Part shown: piece after piece, positions 8,099 through 16,618 of the stretch
Layout of the letters: every line of letters begins with the position of its first letter
Numbering within the stretch: position 1 is the stretch's first letter
Source of the DNA: Desulfotignum sp.
GTDB taxonomy: Bacteria; Desulfobacterota; Desulfobacteria; Desulfobacterales; Desulfobacteraceae
Assembly: GCA_011390335.1 (NCBI GenBank)
Contig: JAABSO010000001.1
Span: 62,001-126,000 of the forward strand
Reading direction: 5' to 3'
DNA length: 64,000 bases
Notes under the pieces: model-generated
The model's input: only the letters and a program-made list of their open reading frames with translations
Told to the model about the DNA's origin: nothing
Databases searched by the model: none
Translations under genes and position numbers: made by a program

Positions 8099-9196
8099 TT
8101 ATAATTTCAATAATCTGCAGTGGAACGGATCCACCCTGATAAAGACCTCGTCACCCCGACGATACGGGCTCCGTTTAACAAAATTGATCGCGTGCAGCAG
8201 CTGTCCGTCGGGAAGTTCCACAAAATAGCTGACCTCCCCGCCCATATAGCTGCGGTCCTTTATCGTGCCGAAAAAATAGTTCATGCCCTCTTCTTTTTCA
8301 TAATCCTTTTTGTACCCCAGGGTCATTTTCTGGGCCCGGATCACGATCTCGGCTTTTTCCCCCACATCAAATTCCCCTACCGGGCTGGCAATGCAGATGC
8401 TGCCGTCTGCCAGTTCTGCTTCATAATTTCCATTTTTCCGGGTTTTGACCCGGGCACTCAGGAAATTGGAATGGCCCAGAAAATCGGCCACAAAATGGTT
8501 GACGGAATTGTTGTAGACCTCTTCAGGTTCTCCTTGCTGCTGGATAAATCCGTCTTTCATGACCACCACCTTGTCAGACATGGACAATGCTTCCCTCTGG
8601 TCATGGGTGACAAAAATCGTGGTCACCCCCAGTTCCATCTGGAGGTTATCGATCTCCCGGCGCATGTCTTCTCTCAGGTTTTCATCCAGGGCAGACAACG
8701 GTTCATCCATGAGCAGCACATCCGGTTCGATGACAATGGCCCGGGCCAGGGCGATGCGCTGCTGCTGGCCGCCTGACAGCTGGGAGGGCATCCGGGTTCC
8801 CACCCCTGGCAGCCGCACGGTTTCCAGGGCTTTTTCCACCTTCTCCTTCATCTCGGCTTTTGACACATCCCGGTATTTGAGGCCGAATGCCACGTTATCA
8901 AAAATCGTTTTATGGGGAAACAACGCATAGTTCTGGAATATCATGCCCAGATTGCGCTTATGAATCGGGGTGTCGTTAATGCGCTTTCCCTTGATGAATA
9001 TGTCCCCCCGGGTAGGGGGTTCAAGTCCGGCCAGCATCCGGAGCAGGGTGGTTTTCCCACATCCTGACGGACCCAGCAGGGTGACAAAGGATCCTTCGGG
9101 AATATCCAGATCCATGGGCTGCACTGCCACCAGATCACCAAACCGTTTTTCAATACCCTGGAACCTGACAAAGGCCGGGTCTTTTGCGTGTGTCAA
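8099..9196 (-). CDS. Spermidine/putrescine-type ABC transporter ATPase (PotA-like)
   Basis: This 365-residue ATPase drives import through the two permeases encoded upstream. It shows Walker A GPSGCGKTT, the Q-loop FQNYALFPH, signature [14 protein letters not shown], Walker B LLMDEPLSALD and the switch His in FVTHDQ, all in the first 215 residues. A TOBE-type regulatory domain follows. The order and family match PotA and other polyamine, iron or opine type ATPases. A hairpin terminator separates it from the binding-protein gene, so it may be expressed at a lower level by read-through. The substrate is inferred only by class. Confidence 0.85.
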   Translation of the reverse strand: MTHAKDPAFVRFQGIEKRFGDLVAVQPMDLDIPEGSFVTLLGPSGCGKTTLLRMLAGLEPPTRGDIFIKGKRINDTPIHKRNLGMIFQNYALFPHKTIFDNVAFGLKYRDVSKAEMKEKVEKALETVRLPGVGTRMPSQLSGGQQQRIALARAIVIEPDVLLMDEPLSALDENLREDMRREIDNLQMELGVTTIFVTHDQREALSMSDKVVVMKDGFIQQQGEPEEVYNNSVNHFVADFLGHSNFLSARVKTRKNGNYEAELADGSICIASPVGEFDVGEKAEIVIRAQKMTLGYKKDYEKEEGMNYFFGTIKDRSYMGGEVSYFVELPDGQLLHAINFVKRSPYRRGDEVFIRVDPFHCRLLKL

Positions 9197-9221
9197 ACCA
9201 GTTATCTCCCAATTTTTTTGG

Positions 9222-9252
9222 AAAAAGGCCCCCGGCAGCCATGCTGCCGGGG
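9222..9252 (-). terminator. Hairpin terminator between binding-protein and ATPase genes
   Basis: A perfect 9-bp GC-rich stem (9230-9238 with 9244-9252, 5-base loop) is followed on the minus strand by a T5 run (9222-9226). Sitting inside the transporter operon, it probably attenuates so that the binding protein is made in excess. Confidence 0.7.
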
Positions 9253-9279
9253 AACCAGGTTCATTTCATTTACCCGTAT

Positions 9280-10440
9280 TTATGCACCTGCCATAATCCG
9301 GTCCCATTTTTCCGCCCATTCCAGCTGGTGCTTGTTCCAGTAGGCTGGATCTGCAAACAGATACCCATTGAGCTTGCCGGTGGGATCAAAAGCCGGCAGT
9401 TTTTTAACATCTTCAGGCATTTCCACTTTGGTGGGGTCCAGTGCCGGTGGATATTTCTGTCCCTGGGCCACGGCAATGGAAGCTTCCGGCGCAAGCATGA
9501 AATTGAGCAGTTTCTGGGCCACTTCCAGGTCCGTGCCTTTGAGCACATACATGTATTCCATCCAGGAATAGGTGCCGTCCGGGGCCAGGTATCCAATGGG
9601 ATGCCCCTGATCCTGAAGGGCAGCCACCCGTCCGGACCATGCCACTGTCGCAGAAATTTCACCATTGGCCAGCAGACTCATCAGTTCCGATCCGGATGCC
9701 CAGTATTTTTTCATCATGCTCCGCTGTTCTGTCAAAGCATCCCATACCGCATCCACATCTGTTATGTTGTTGGGGCTTTGTCCGGTGTGCAGGGCTGCAT
9801 ACCACATGTTTGTTCTGAAATCACCGCCCCAGGAGCCCAGTTTGCCTTTCAGGCTCTTGTCATAGAGAAGAGAAGCACCCAGTTCCTCTGCTTTTTCCTT
9901 GGAAATATCGTTTGTGTTATAGGCGATGCCGGTCTGGCCCAGGTCATAGGGAACTGCAGACAATGTGCCGTTGGTGATGCCCCGGAGCGTGTCGGTCATT
10001 TTTGTCATGACATTCTTGAGATTGGGAATTTTACTTTCATCAAGGACCACACCGAATCCCAGATCTGTATACCGGGCATAATCATACACAGCACTCAGAT
10101 GGGCGATATTAAATTCTCCGCCGGGGGGATAGGAGGCCTTGACCTGGGTTAAAAACGCATCCATGCCGGTGAATGCCGCATCAATGACCTCAATGCCCGT
10201 GGCTTTTGTGAACGGATCAAAGGCAAACTTGCGCAATGCCTCTGATGTGGTCCCTCCCCAGGAATGACAGGTAATGGATTTACTGGCAAATGCCTTGTTG
10301 ATCAGCCCGAAGGGTCCGCCTGCCAGCCCCAGGGCTGCACCGGCGATACCGGCGAATTTAACAAAATCCCGCCGGGTGATATTCCCGTTCCGATAATTTT
10401 CATACACATCATCCAGCCGTTTCTTCAAGTCTTCTCCCAT
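9280..10440 (-). CDS. ABC transporter substrate-binding protein (PotD-like, Tat signal)
   Basis: This 386-residue periplasmic protein captures the substrate for the Pot-type transporter. Its N-terminus carries a Tat-type signal: TRRDFVKFAGIAGAALGLAGG around residues 22-42, with a basic, helical leader before it. The mature part begins near SKSITCHSWGG and has the extracellular solute-binding fold of the spermidine/putrescine cluster. An AGGAG SD precedes the ATG. It lies between the second permease and the ATPase. A stem-loop upstream and a terminator downstream would allow separate dosing of this gene. Ligand identity is not readable. Confidence 0.85.
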   Translation of the reverse strand: MGEDLKKRLDDVYENYRNGNITRRDFVKFAGIAGAALGLAGGPFGLINKAFASKSITCHSWGGTTSEALRKFAFDPFTKATGIEVIDAAFTGMDAFLTQVKASYPPGGEFNIAHLSAVYDYARYTDLGFGVVLDESKIPNLKNVMTKMTDTLRGITNGTLSAVPYDLGQTGIAYNTNDISKEKAEELGASLLYDKSLKGKLGSWGGDFRTNMWYAALHTGQSPNNITDVDAVWDALTEQRSMMKKYWASGSELMSLLANGEISATVAWSGRVAALQDQGHPIGYLAPDGTYSWMEYMYVLKGTDLEVAQKLLNFMLAPEASIAVAQGQKYPPALDPTKVEMPEDVKKLPAFDPTGKLNGYLFADPAYWNKHQLEWAEKWDRIMAGA

Positions 10441-10469
10441 TGTCTTCTCCTTTGTTTCTCGCGTTAAAA

Positions 10470-10499
10470 CACCTGATATGCACCCTTCAACGTCAGGTG
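10470..10499 (-). other. Stem-loop between permease and binding-protein genes
   Basis: A 7-bp perfect stem (CACCTGA at 10470-10476 with TCAGGTG at 10493-10499) with a 16-base loop is followed by TTTT on the minus strand. It may be a processing or partial termination site within the transporter operon. Confidence 0.4.
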
Positions 10500-10512
10500 C
10501 TGTTATATCCGA

Positions 10513-11313
10513 TCAGGGGGTGTTCCCCCTTGCAAACCGCCGTGCCACATAGCCTGCCGCCAGGGGAATGGAAATGGTCAACACGATCATGACCGCCCCC
10601 AAGGCGTTGATTTCCGGGCTGATGGAGGTTCTGAGCATACTGAATATCTGGACCGGCACGGTCTGGTTCTGGGCCGTTGCCCAGAACAGGGTGGCGGTGA
10701 CATCATCAAATGAAATAGTAAAGGCAAACAGCATGCCTGCAAAAATGGCCGGGGCCAGCAATGGAAAGGTTATTTCCTTAAAGGTCTGAAACGGGCTGGC
10801 CCCTAAAGACAGAGCTGCTTCTTCATATTCGCGTTTGATCCCCACCAGCCGTGCCTGGACAATGAGCAGCACATAGGGCAGTGTCAGCACCACATGGCCG
10901 ATGAGCAGCAGAGCAAAGCTCTTTGGCTGTTGCAGCCAACGGATGAACAACAGCAGGGCCACACCCAGGATCACTTCCGGAATCATGATGGGCGCAATGA
11001 GCACGGTGTTTAAAAACTCCTTGCCCTTAAATTCATACCGGATAAAAGCCAGGGCCGCAGGCACCCCGATGGCAGTGGCAAAAACAGCGGTGAGCGAACC
11101 CAGCACCAGAGAATTCTTAAATGCATCCAGGATGGTGGAATTCTGGGAAAGCTTGACAAACCATTTAAAGCTGAATCCCTCCAAAGGAAATGTGCCGAAC
11201 TGCTGGGGGTTGAACGCCAGGATCACCACCGCCACAATGGGGGCGAACATCCAGGCATACACCAGTATGGTATACAGTTTGATCAGGGTCCAGCCGGAAA
11301 TCAGATTTTTCAT
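10513..11313 (-). CDS. ABC transporter permease (PotC-like)
   Basis: This 266-residue inner-membrane protein has about six hydrophobic segments. The EAA loop reads YEEAALSLGASPFQTFKEITFPLLAPAI near residues 165-190, which docks on the ATPase. The N-terminus LYTILVYAWMFAPIVAVVILAFNPQ is typical of PotC-type second permeases. It starts 11 bases after the first permease stop with a good SD (AAAGGA). It is the second membrane subunit of the importer encoded at 8.1-12.2 kb. Confidence 0.85.
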   Translation of the reverse strand: MKNLISGWTLIKLYTILVYAWMFAPIVAVVILAFNPQQFGTFPLEGFSFKWFVKLSQNSTILDAFKNSLVLGSLTAVFATAIGVPAALAFIRYEFKGKEFLNTVLIAPIMIPEVILGVALLLFIRWLQQPKSFALLLIGHVVLTLPYVLLIVQARLVGIKREYEEAALSLGASPFQTFKEITFPLLAPAIFAGMLFAFTISFDDVTATLFWATAQNQTVPVQIFSMLRTSISPEINALGAVMIVLTISIPLAAGYVARRFARGNTP

Positions 11314-11324
11314 ATCTTTTTCCT

Positions 11325-12191
11325 TTACCCTTTGCTCAGGGATTTGAATATCTGGTTAATGCCCATGTACCGGTTGTAGGTATAAACGATGATAACCAGA
11401 AGCAGCAGGAGGATGACGGAAATGGCCGACCCGAACGGCCAGTCCAGGGTGCCGATGACCCGCTTGAAGATCAGGTTGGCAATCATTTCATTGCCCGGTC
11501 CCCCCAGGATCATGGGCGGCAGATAGGTGCCGCAGGTGAGCACGAATACCAGCAGGCACCCGGCACTGACCCCGGGCAGACTCAGGGGCAGGGTGATTTC
11601 CCTGAATGCCTGCCATTCCGTGCACCCCAGGCTTTGGGCCGCCTCTGTCAGACTTTTGTCGATACCATCCAGACTCACATATATATTTAAAATCATAAAG
11701 GGCAGAAGATACTGGATCAAGCCCATGATCACAGCCCCTTCATTGTAAAGCATGGGAAGGGGGGTGGTAATCATGCCGTATTTCAAGAGCAGGTGGTTGA
11801 TCAGACCGGAATCCCCCAGGATGTTGATCCAGCTTAAGGTACGGATGATAAAGCTGATCCAGAAGGGCAGCATCACCAGAATCATGAGAAAGGGTTTTAA
11901 CCGGGATTCGGTGCGGTAAAAAAAATAGGCGGGAATATATCCCATGATCAGGCAGAGAAAAACAGTTTCCAGGGCGACCCGTATGGTATTGAGCAGAATG
12001 ACCGGATAAAAGGAATCTGCAAAAAATTTGGCATAATTACCGAACTGAAACGCCGGAATATCCATGCCGGAGGGGGCCCTGAGCCAGAAACTGTACACCA
12101 CCACAAAGCAGACCGGTACAATAAGCAGCAAAAACACGGCTGTCAGAGAGGGTGACAGCAGCAGCCAGGGTTTCCACGGTTTTTCTTTCAT
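11325..12191 (-). CDS. ABC transporter permease (PotB-like)
   Basis: This 288-residue membrane protein has an N-terminal segment LLLSPSLTAVFLLLIVPVCFVVVYSFWLR and an EAA loop LTEAAQSLGCTEWQAFREITLPLSLPGV, as in PotB-type first permeases. It is the first gene of the transporter block and lies 335 bases downstream of the sigma-54 activator gene on the same strand. The gap before it holds a -24/-12-like site and two inverted-repeat candidates for activator binding, suggesting this is where the regulated transcript begins. Confidence 0.85.
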   Translation of the reverse strand: MKEKPWKPWLLLSPSLTAVFLLLIVPVCFVVVYSFWLRAPSGMDIPAFQFGNYAKFFADSFYPVILLNTIRVALETVFLCLIMGYIPAYFFYRTESRLKPFLMILVMLPFWISFIIRTLSWINILGDSGLINHLLLKYGMITTPLPMLYNEGAVIMGLIQYLLPFMILNIYVSLDGIDKSLTEAAQSLGCTEWQAFREITLPLSLPGVSAGCLLVFVLTCGTYLPPMILGGPGNEMIANLIFKRVIGTLDWPFGSAISVILLLLLVIIVYTYNRYMGINQIFKSLSKG

Positions 12192-12286
12192 AGATCAACA
12201 CCTTATTGGGTTTTCAAAGTTCATAACATAAACAGGACATATAGGATCTATTTACAACCAGCGATCTATTTACAAACAGCATCCAA

Positions 12287-12303
12287 TACAATATGTGTGC
12301 CAC
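12287..12303 (-). promoter_or_regulatory. Candidate -24/-12 (sigma-54) promoter of the transporter operon
   Basis: On the minus strand the sequence TGGCACACATATTGTA has GG (12300-12301) and GT (12288-12289) exactly 10 bases apart. The -24 half TGGCAC is perfect; the -12 half is TTGTA instead of TTGCA. It is about 95 bases before the first permease start and 145-240 bases from two inverted repeats that look like enhancer sites. The neighbouring activator gene contains the GAFTGA motif, which supports a sigma-54 promoter here. Confidence 0.45.
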
Positions 12304-12446
12304 TCATGGCTTTATTTATGTAACATATTGAAAATAAAGATATTATAGTTTTCAAGACGAAAACCTGTTCAGGCAATTGTCCGGGGTTAGATCCAGATAT
12401 GAATCAAAAAACATGACAACATGCTATTTTAAAAACAAATATGACT

Positions 12447-12529
12447 TGATTTGAAAATGAATCATTGGCCTTTATCTCAAAACCCTTCATATCAAAGAAA
12501 CCATTTATATTTGATTCAAAACAGAATCA
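12447..12529. promoter_or_regulatory. Paired inverted repeats, candidate enhancer sites for the sigma-54 activator
   Basis: Two copies of TGATTC-N6-GAATCA lie at 12512-12529 (perfect) and 12447-12464 (one mismatch, TGATTT). Their centres are 65 bases apart, roughly six helical turns. A further TGAATCA half-site lies near 12400. They sit between the activator gene and the -24/-12 candidate, the usual place for upstream activator sequences. The rest of the AT-rich 12192-12526 gap shows nothing else recognisable. Confidence 0.5.
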
Positions 12530-13918
12530 TACCTTTAAGACAATGCCGTGTTTTTTTAATTTTCTTACCACTGTGGGCTGGCTGATTCCCAGAAAAGCGG
12601 CAGCCTCCCTGGTGGTCCGGCAGTGCATGGCCGCCTGCATGAGCATGTCATACTCCACTGCCTGGACAGCCTGGGCCAGGCCGGCGCAGACGTCTTTGGG
12701 GTCGGTCCTGACAGTCTGGTTTTCCGGCATTTCCGTAAACCGGACCAGATAATCATCCAGCTGCCTGCGGTCACACATGGCCACTGCCTGTTTAACCATA
12801 TTGATCAGTTCCCGGACATTGCCGGGAAAGGCATGGGATTTCAAGGATTGCAGGGCCTTGTACCCGATATGGGCCCGGCGGTTGTATTTTTTGTTGTACC
12901 GTTTCAGGCAGAGCCGGGTCAATTCCAGAATGTCTTCCGGCCGGTCCCGCAGGGGCGGGATTACAAGGGTAAAGGTGTTGAGCCGGTGAAGCAGGTCCAG
13001 GCGGAACTGTTTTTTGCGGGTCAGCTGCTCTAAGTTCTGGTTGGTGGCGGCAAGTATGGAACAGTCGATTTTTTTTGATTTTGTGCCCCCCACCGGCATA
13101 ATTTCCTGGTCATCCAGGTATTTGAGCAGCTTGGCCTGGACCCCGGGAGACAGTTCACCGATTTCATCCAGAAAAAGCGTGCCCCCGGCTGCCAGTTCAA
13201 ACAGACCGGCCTTGCCGGTTTCCCTGGCACCGGTAAACGCCCCTTTTTCATACCCGAACAATTCCGCTTCCAGCAGGTTTTCCGGCAGGGCCGCACAATT
13301 GATCTGGATAAAGGGGTTGCAGGCCCGCTGGCTGTGCTTATGGATGAACTTTGCCAGAAGTCCTTTGCCGGTTCCTGATTCCCCCTGGAGCAGGATATTG
13401 GAGGCCCCGATACGGGCCAGCTTCAAAGCCAGGTGTACCGCCTGTTTCATGGAAGGGCTTTTGGCCACAATATTGTTATCTTCCAGCTCCCGCAAGGTCA
13501 GCTCGGTGAGCTCTTCCCGCATTTTTTCCGATTCCTGGCGCACCTGGGCCAGTTTTTGCTTCATATCTCTGATAAGGGAGATATCCCGCTCGTTCACCAC
13601 CACATAGGCAATATCCCCGACATCGTCAAACACGGGAGTGCCGGTCACCAGCAGGGAGTATCCCGACCTGGGGGTGGTCTGGACCAGGCTGACCTGGCGG
13701 CGGGTTTCCAGGACCTCCTGGGTGGCGGACCGGTTGATCTGGCCTTCTGTCACCAGGGCTCTGACATCCTTTCCCACAACCTCTGATGCCTTGATGCCGT
13801 TGAGCCGCTCCGCAGCCTGGTTCATTTTCAGGATCCTGCCCTGGCTGTCACAAATCAGCAGGCCGTCGGCAGACCGGGTGAAAATGGTTTCCAGAAAAAA
13901 CAGGTTGTTATCCTTCAT
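12527..13918 (-). CDS. Sigma-54-dependent transcriptional activator (PAS, AAA+, HTH)
   Basis: This 463-residue regulator has an N-terminal PAS domain (about 8-125), a coiled-coil linker, an AAA+ domain and a C-terminal HTH. Walker A is GESGTGKG, the sigma-54 contact loop is [10 protein letters not shown], Walker B is [15 protein letters not shown], and the HTH reads [22 protein letters not shown]. The PAS domain suggests direct sensing of a small ligand rather than phosphorylation. Its start overlaps the amidohydrolase stop by 11 bases, so it is encoded in the catabolic operon and probably controls the downstream transporter through the repeats at 12447-12529. Confidence 0.9.
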   Translation of the reverse strand: MKDNNLFFLETIFTRSADGLLICDSQGRILKMNQAAERLNGIKASEVVGKDVRALVTEGQINRSATQEVLETRRQVSLVQTTPRSGYSLLVTGTPVFDDVGDIAYVVVNERDISLIRDMKQKLAQVRQESEKMREELTELTLRELEDNNIVAKSPSMKQAVHLALKLARIGASNILLQGESGTGKGLLAKFIHKHSQRACNPFIQINCAALPENLLEAELFGYEKGAFTGARETGKAGLFELAAGGTLFLDEIGELSPGVQAKLLKYLDDQEIMPVGGTKSKKIDCSILAATNQNLEQLTRKKQFRLDLLHRLNTFTLVIPPLRDRPEDILELTRLCLKRYNKKYNRRAHIGYKALQSLKSHAFPGNVRELINMVKQAVAMCDRRQLDDYLVRFTEMPENQTVRTDPKDVCAGLAQAVQAVEYDMLMQAAMHCRTTREAAAFLGISQPTVVRKLKKHGIVLKV

Positions 13919-15551
13919 ACACGATCTTCCCGTTGAAAAGGGTCAGCTTCACCCGGGTGGCCGCAATCTCATCCGGATCGATCATAAAGATATTGCGGTC
14001 CGTCACAATGAGGTCAGCCAGTTTCCCTGGAGCCAGGCTGCCCAGGCAGTCTCCTGCACCGGATGTCCGGGCCGGGGTGAGGGTATAGCCCTGTACTGCC
14101 TGGTCCACTGTCAGGCACTGGTCCGGATACCAGCCCTTTTCGGGTGTCTGGTTCATGCGTTTACGGGTGACAGCGGAATAAATCCCGCAAAAGGGATTGG
14201 GGTCCGCCACAGGGGCATCGGAACTGAACATGGTGGGAATGCCTGTAGCCAGGATATTTTTGAAATTATAGGCATATTTGCCCCGTTCTCCGGCACACTG
14301 TTCGATCATGGAAATATCCAGGCTCATGTTGTTGGGCTGGCAGGAAACAGCCAGGTTTTTCAGCCTGCCCAGGGCTTCTAAGTCTTCGGGCAGAATCATC
14401 TGGGCATGTTCCAGCCGGTGGGGAATACGGCAGCGGCTCTGGTGCAGCGCCTCCACCCGGGCAAACACAGAGATCACCTCATGCACGGCCCGGTCCCCCA
14501 CGGCATGGACCATGCAGGAAAGACCGCTTTTGTCCGCCTGGATAACCGCCTGCTCAATATCCGCCACCGGGGTCAAGGGCATGCCGTATGCCGCATCCAG
14601 ATAGGATTCGGTCACCCATGCCGTCCGCGCTCCCATGCCCCCGTCACTGAAAAACTTCAAATGCCCGATGCGCAGCAGATCATCTCCGAATCCGGTACAC
14701 AGCCCCAGTTCCACCGCCTGGGCAGTCATTTCACCGGGCAGGGTCACATGACACCGCAAAGCCAGTTTTCCGGCAGCATGCAGGGCCTGCCACGCCTGCA
14801 GAGCAACAGCCCCTTCCTTTCCCCCCATGAGCCGAATGTCATGGATGCCGGTCAACCCCAGGGCATGGGCATGTGCCATGGCTTTTTCCATATTGTCCAG
14901 CAGCTGGTCAAAGGTCAGCTCAGGAACCACAGCCCGGATCATGTTGGGGGCCATCTCCTTGAGAACCCCGGTGGGAAATCCGCTGTCGTCCCGGACGATC
15001 ACCCCCTCCTCCGGGTTGGGGGTCAATGAATCAATGCCTGCCAGGGACAGGGCCATGGAGTTGGCCACTGCCAGGTGCAGGTCACACCGCCAGATACACA
15101 CCGGATTGTCCGGGGCTGCCTTGTCCAGATCCAGCCGGTTTGGTATGCGGTTTTCCGGCCAGTCCGATTCGTTGAATCCCTGTCCCAGGATCCATTGCCC
15201 CGGTCCCAGCAGAGCGGCTTTTTCCCTGATGGCGGTCTGCATACCGGCAAAATCATGTGTTTTTGCAAAATCGATGCTGTTGAGGTTCACGGCCCATTCA
15301 TAAAAATGAAAATGGGTGTCAGTGAACCCGGGCAACACCAGTTTATTGTCCAGATCCAGAACCCGGGTGTTGGGTCCTGCCATGGCCAGGATGGCTGGGT
15401 CATCCCCCATGGCTGCAATATGCCGGCCTGCCACAGCCAGGGCTGTGACAGCGGGCCGGCCGGGTGCCGGGATAATTTTTGCCCCCGGGATATCCATTGC
15501 TTCCGGGGTATATATGTGGGCGTTATGTAAAATCAGGCCAGGTGTCATCAA
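13908..15551 (-). CDS. Amidohydrolase, YtcJ-like
   Basis: This 547-residue protein belongs to the metal-dependent amidohydrolase superfamily, YtcJ/N-substituted formamide deformylase group. It has [19 protein letters not shown] (the HxH metal ligands), [14 protein letters not shown] and HRLEHAQMI in the middle, and [13 protein letters not shown] with the catalytic Asp. It would remove an N-acyl or formyl group, or cut an amide, from an organic substrate; specificity is unknown. It overlaps the racemase gene by 4 bases and the activator by 11. The context suggests that it prepares an N-modified amino compound for the racemase-family enzyme. Confidence 0.85.
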   Translation of the reverse strand: MMTPGLILHNAHIYTPEAMDIPGAKIIPAPGRPAVTALAVAGRHIAAMGDDPAILAMAGPNTRVLDLDNKLVLPGFTDTHFHFYEWAVNLNSIDFAKTHDFAGMQTAIREKAALLGPGQWILGQGFNESDWPENRIPNRLDLDKAAPDNPVCIWRCDLHLAVANSMALSLAGIDSLTPNPEEGVIVRDDSGFPTGVLKEMAPNMIRAVVPELTFDQLLDNMEKAMAHAHALGLTGIHDIRLMGGKEGAVALQAWQALHAAGKLALRCHVTLPGEMTAQAVELGLCTGFGDDLLRIGHLKFFSDGGMGARTAWVTESYLDAAYGMPLTPVADIEQAVIQADKSGLSCMVHAVGDRAVHEVISVFARVEALHQSRCRIPHRLEHAQMILPEDLEALGRLKNLAVSCQPNNMSLDISMIEQCAGERGKYAYNFKNILATGIPTMFSSDAPVADPNPFCGIYSAVTRKRMNQTPEKGWYPDQCLTVDQAVQGYTLTPARTSGAGDCLGSLAPGKLADLIVTDRNIFMIDPDEIAATRVKLTLFNGKIVYEG

Positions 15552-16588
15552 ACCAGGTATCCTTTTTCAAACGGGTCGGTATTATCCAGAACAAAGTGGT
15601 GCACCCCGGTGATCCATGCCCGGCCGCTGACACGGGTAATGCTGGCCGCCATGTCACCTATGCGGGTTTCTTCCACCAGCTGGGCCGTAAAGGTGGTGTC
15701 CATGGGACTGGCATTAACATAGGGCTGGTGCAGATCTATTTTGCCGTAATGGTGCAGCAGAGCAAGCTTGGCTGCCGTGCCTGTGCCGCAGGGGGAGCGG
15801 TCCATGTGGGATTCCCCGTACACCACCATGCCCCGGCCCCGGGCCGGGCTGCCTGTGGTGACCGTATCATAGAATTCGGTCACATCCACGCTGGTGACAT
15901 CCGACCGTTCCGGGTGCATCACGGTGAGCTGGTCATTGGCTGCGCTAATGATTTTCATGCCCAGGTCCACCAGCACGGACCGGTTGGCCAGAATCGGCTC
16001 CATACCCAGCTGATCCGTGTTTACCATGGCAAAAAATCCGCCGGCACACACCAGGTCCAGGCAAACGGTTCCAAAACCGTCCACCTGAACTTTCTGATCC
16101 GTGGCAAAAACAAAGGTGGGCACCATGTCGATGGACACGGAGGTCAGTTTTTTTTCCCGGACATGGGCCAGAGCAGTCATGCGGCCGGACGGGGTATCGA
16201 TGCCCACCCGGTTTTCTCCTTCTTCCAGTGCCAGGGTGCCGGTGCGGGCCAGGGTGGTCACCGCCCCGATGGTGGCATGACCGCACAAAAAAGGATATCT
16301 TCTGGCATCCATATAGATCAGTCCAAAGGCGGCATCCGGGGTGACCGGTTCTGTCACCAGGGCGGCCAGCACCTGGCGGGAGCCCCGGGGTTCCCTGGTC
16401 ATCAGGCAGCGCACATGGTCATGACGGGCTTTGAAGCATGTGAGTTTTTCCATCATGATACTGCCGGGAACCTCAGGAATACCATCCACAATCAGGCGGG
16501 TGACCTCTCCTTCGGTGTGGGAGTCAATGGTTGTAATGACGGAGGATTCGCCATCATACAGTTTTGAAATATCCTGAAAAGAAATCAT
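15548..16588 (-). CDS. Proline racemase-family enzyme
   Basis: This 346-residue enzyme belongs to the proline racemase / 4-hydroxyproline 2-epimerase / trans-3-hydroxyproline dehydratase family. Both active-site cysteines are present, in FLCGHATIG and in DRSPCGTGT. The second motif and the N-terminal TIDSHTEGEVTRLIVDGIP are typical. Having both cysteines favours racemase or epimerase activity over the dehydratase, which usually has Thr or Ser at one position. It is the first gene of the operon that continues with the amidohydrolase and the sigma-54 activator. Confidence 0.88.
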   Translation of the reverse strand: MISFQDISKLYDGESSVITTIDSHTEGEVTRLIVDGIPEVPGSIMMEKLTCFKARHDHVRCLMTREPRGSRQVLAALVTEPVTPDAAFGLIYMDARRYPFLCGHATIGAVTTLARTGTLALEEGENRVGIDTPSGRMTALAHVREKKLTSVSIDMVPTFVFATDQKVQVDGFGTVCLDLVCAGGFFAMVNTDQLGMEPILANRSVLVDLGMKIISAANDQLTVMHPERSDVTSVDVTEFYDTVTTGSPARGRGMVVYGESHMDRSPCGTGTAAKLALLHHYGKIDLHQPYVNASPMDTTFTAQLVEETRIGDMAASITRVSGRAWITGVHHFVLDNTDPFEKGYLV

Positions 16589-16618
16589 GAAGCATCCATC
16601 CTTTGCTGAAATTGCAGG

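Noticed and set aside
9184-10152. Open frame of 322 codons on the plus strand
   Set aside because: Antisense to the PotD-like gene, which has a signal peptide and proper context.
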